Shown: positions 63,870 through 64,000 of the stretch, piece after piece
Layout: every line of letters begins with the position of its first letter
Numbering within the stretch: position 1 is the stretch's first letter
NCBI RefSeq assembly: GCF_914484835.1
Contig: NZ_CAJZAR010000046.1
Span: 1-64,000, forward strand
Direction: 5' to 3'
From: Paraburkholderia tropica
Lineage (GTDB): Bacteria > Pseudomonadota > Gammaproteobacteria > Burkholderiales > Burkholderiaceae
DNA length: 64,000 nt
Position numbers and translations under genes: made by a program
Notes under the pieces: generated by a model
The model's input: only the letters and a program-made list of their open reading frames with translations
What the model was told of the DNA's origin: nothing
The model's database searches: none

Positions 63870-64000
63870 TCACTGCACGGCGGCCTGGAGCAAGCTCGCC
63901 ACGCGCTGGATCGGCGCGAGCAGTTCGGGTGAGATGGCGTAGAGCGGACCCAGCGTCTGCGCAACGTCGCGGTAATCGACGATTGCGTGGCCCTCGTCGT
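63870..64000 (-). CDS. C-terminal end of an unrecognised protein (runs off the right edge)
   Basis: The last 43 codons read DEGHAIVDYRDVAQTLGPLY and then AISPELLAPIQRVASLLQAA to a TGA at 63872-63870. The frame continues beyond the window. The sequence is too short to name a family. Confidence 0.55.
   Translation of the reverse strand, partial: DEGHAIVDYRDVAQTLGPLYAISPELLAPIQRVASLLQAAVQ

Overview
The window is a high-GC, gene-dense chromosomal segment whose gene content and order fit the Burkholderiaceae (Burkholderia / Paraburkholderia / Caballeronia group): a Burkholderia-type type VI secretion (T6SS) locus, cyoABCD quinol oxidase, many small regulators, and frequent GTG/TTG starts. I cannot assign a species from sequence alone. 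No rRNA, tRNA, CRISPR array or insertion sequence was seen.

Layout. (1) 1-5179: the N-terminal part of a MocR-type regulator, diverging from cyoABCD (cytochrome bo3 quinol oxidase, no cyoE), then a convergent bacterioferritin gene. (2) 5345-9956: a minus-strand aldehyde dehydrogenase - alcohol dehydrogenase - GAF/Fis-type regulator set, and a CsbD-family stress gene. (3) 10083-12065: a HipBA-type toxin-antitoxin module whose antitoxin has a long histone-H1-like tail and whose promoter carries three palindromes spaced exactly 27 bp. (4) 12137-14339: a three-gene phospholipid-synthesis operon (CDP-alcohol phosphatidyltransferase, acyltransferase, CdsA-like).

(5) 14635-38976: the T6SS locus. 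tagX-like M15 peptidase, tssM, tagF and an OmpA-like gene run on the plus strand. TPR lipoprotein, tssB, tssC, hcp, tssE, tssF, tssG, tssH, tssA and vgrG run on the minus strand. tssJ, tssK and tssL diverge from the lipoprotein gene on the plus strand. All core structural genes are present and look intact except vgrG, which is cut by an internal deletion and joined out of frame to the 3' part of an effector-like gene.

(6) 39072-44200: a MASE2-GGDEF diguanylate cyclase, DUF4142 protein, TMEM175-like channel, cytochrome b561, an unrecognised lipoprotein and a short H-NS-like protein with an AT-hook in place of the usual C-terminus. (7) 44298-51031: a D-glucarate catabolic operon (transporter, lactonase, glucarate dehydratase, KDG dehydratase) with a FadR-type GntR regulator; nearly identical operators sit before the operon and the regulator gene, and a HigBA module lies between them.

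(8) 51553-56822: a ba3-type cytochrome c oxidase cluster with three multi-heme c-type cytochromes. (9) 56967-64000: OsmC-like protein, cupin, a second diguanylate cyclase, a di-heme peroxidase/MauG-like protein, a lipoprotein phosphoesterase, a small exported protein and the C-terminal end of an unrecognised gene. Together the window couples two terminal oxidases for different oxygen conditions, contact-dependent competition (T6SS), sugar-acid use and two toxin-antitoxin modules.
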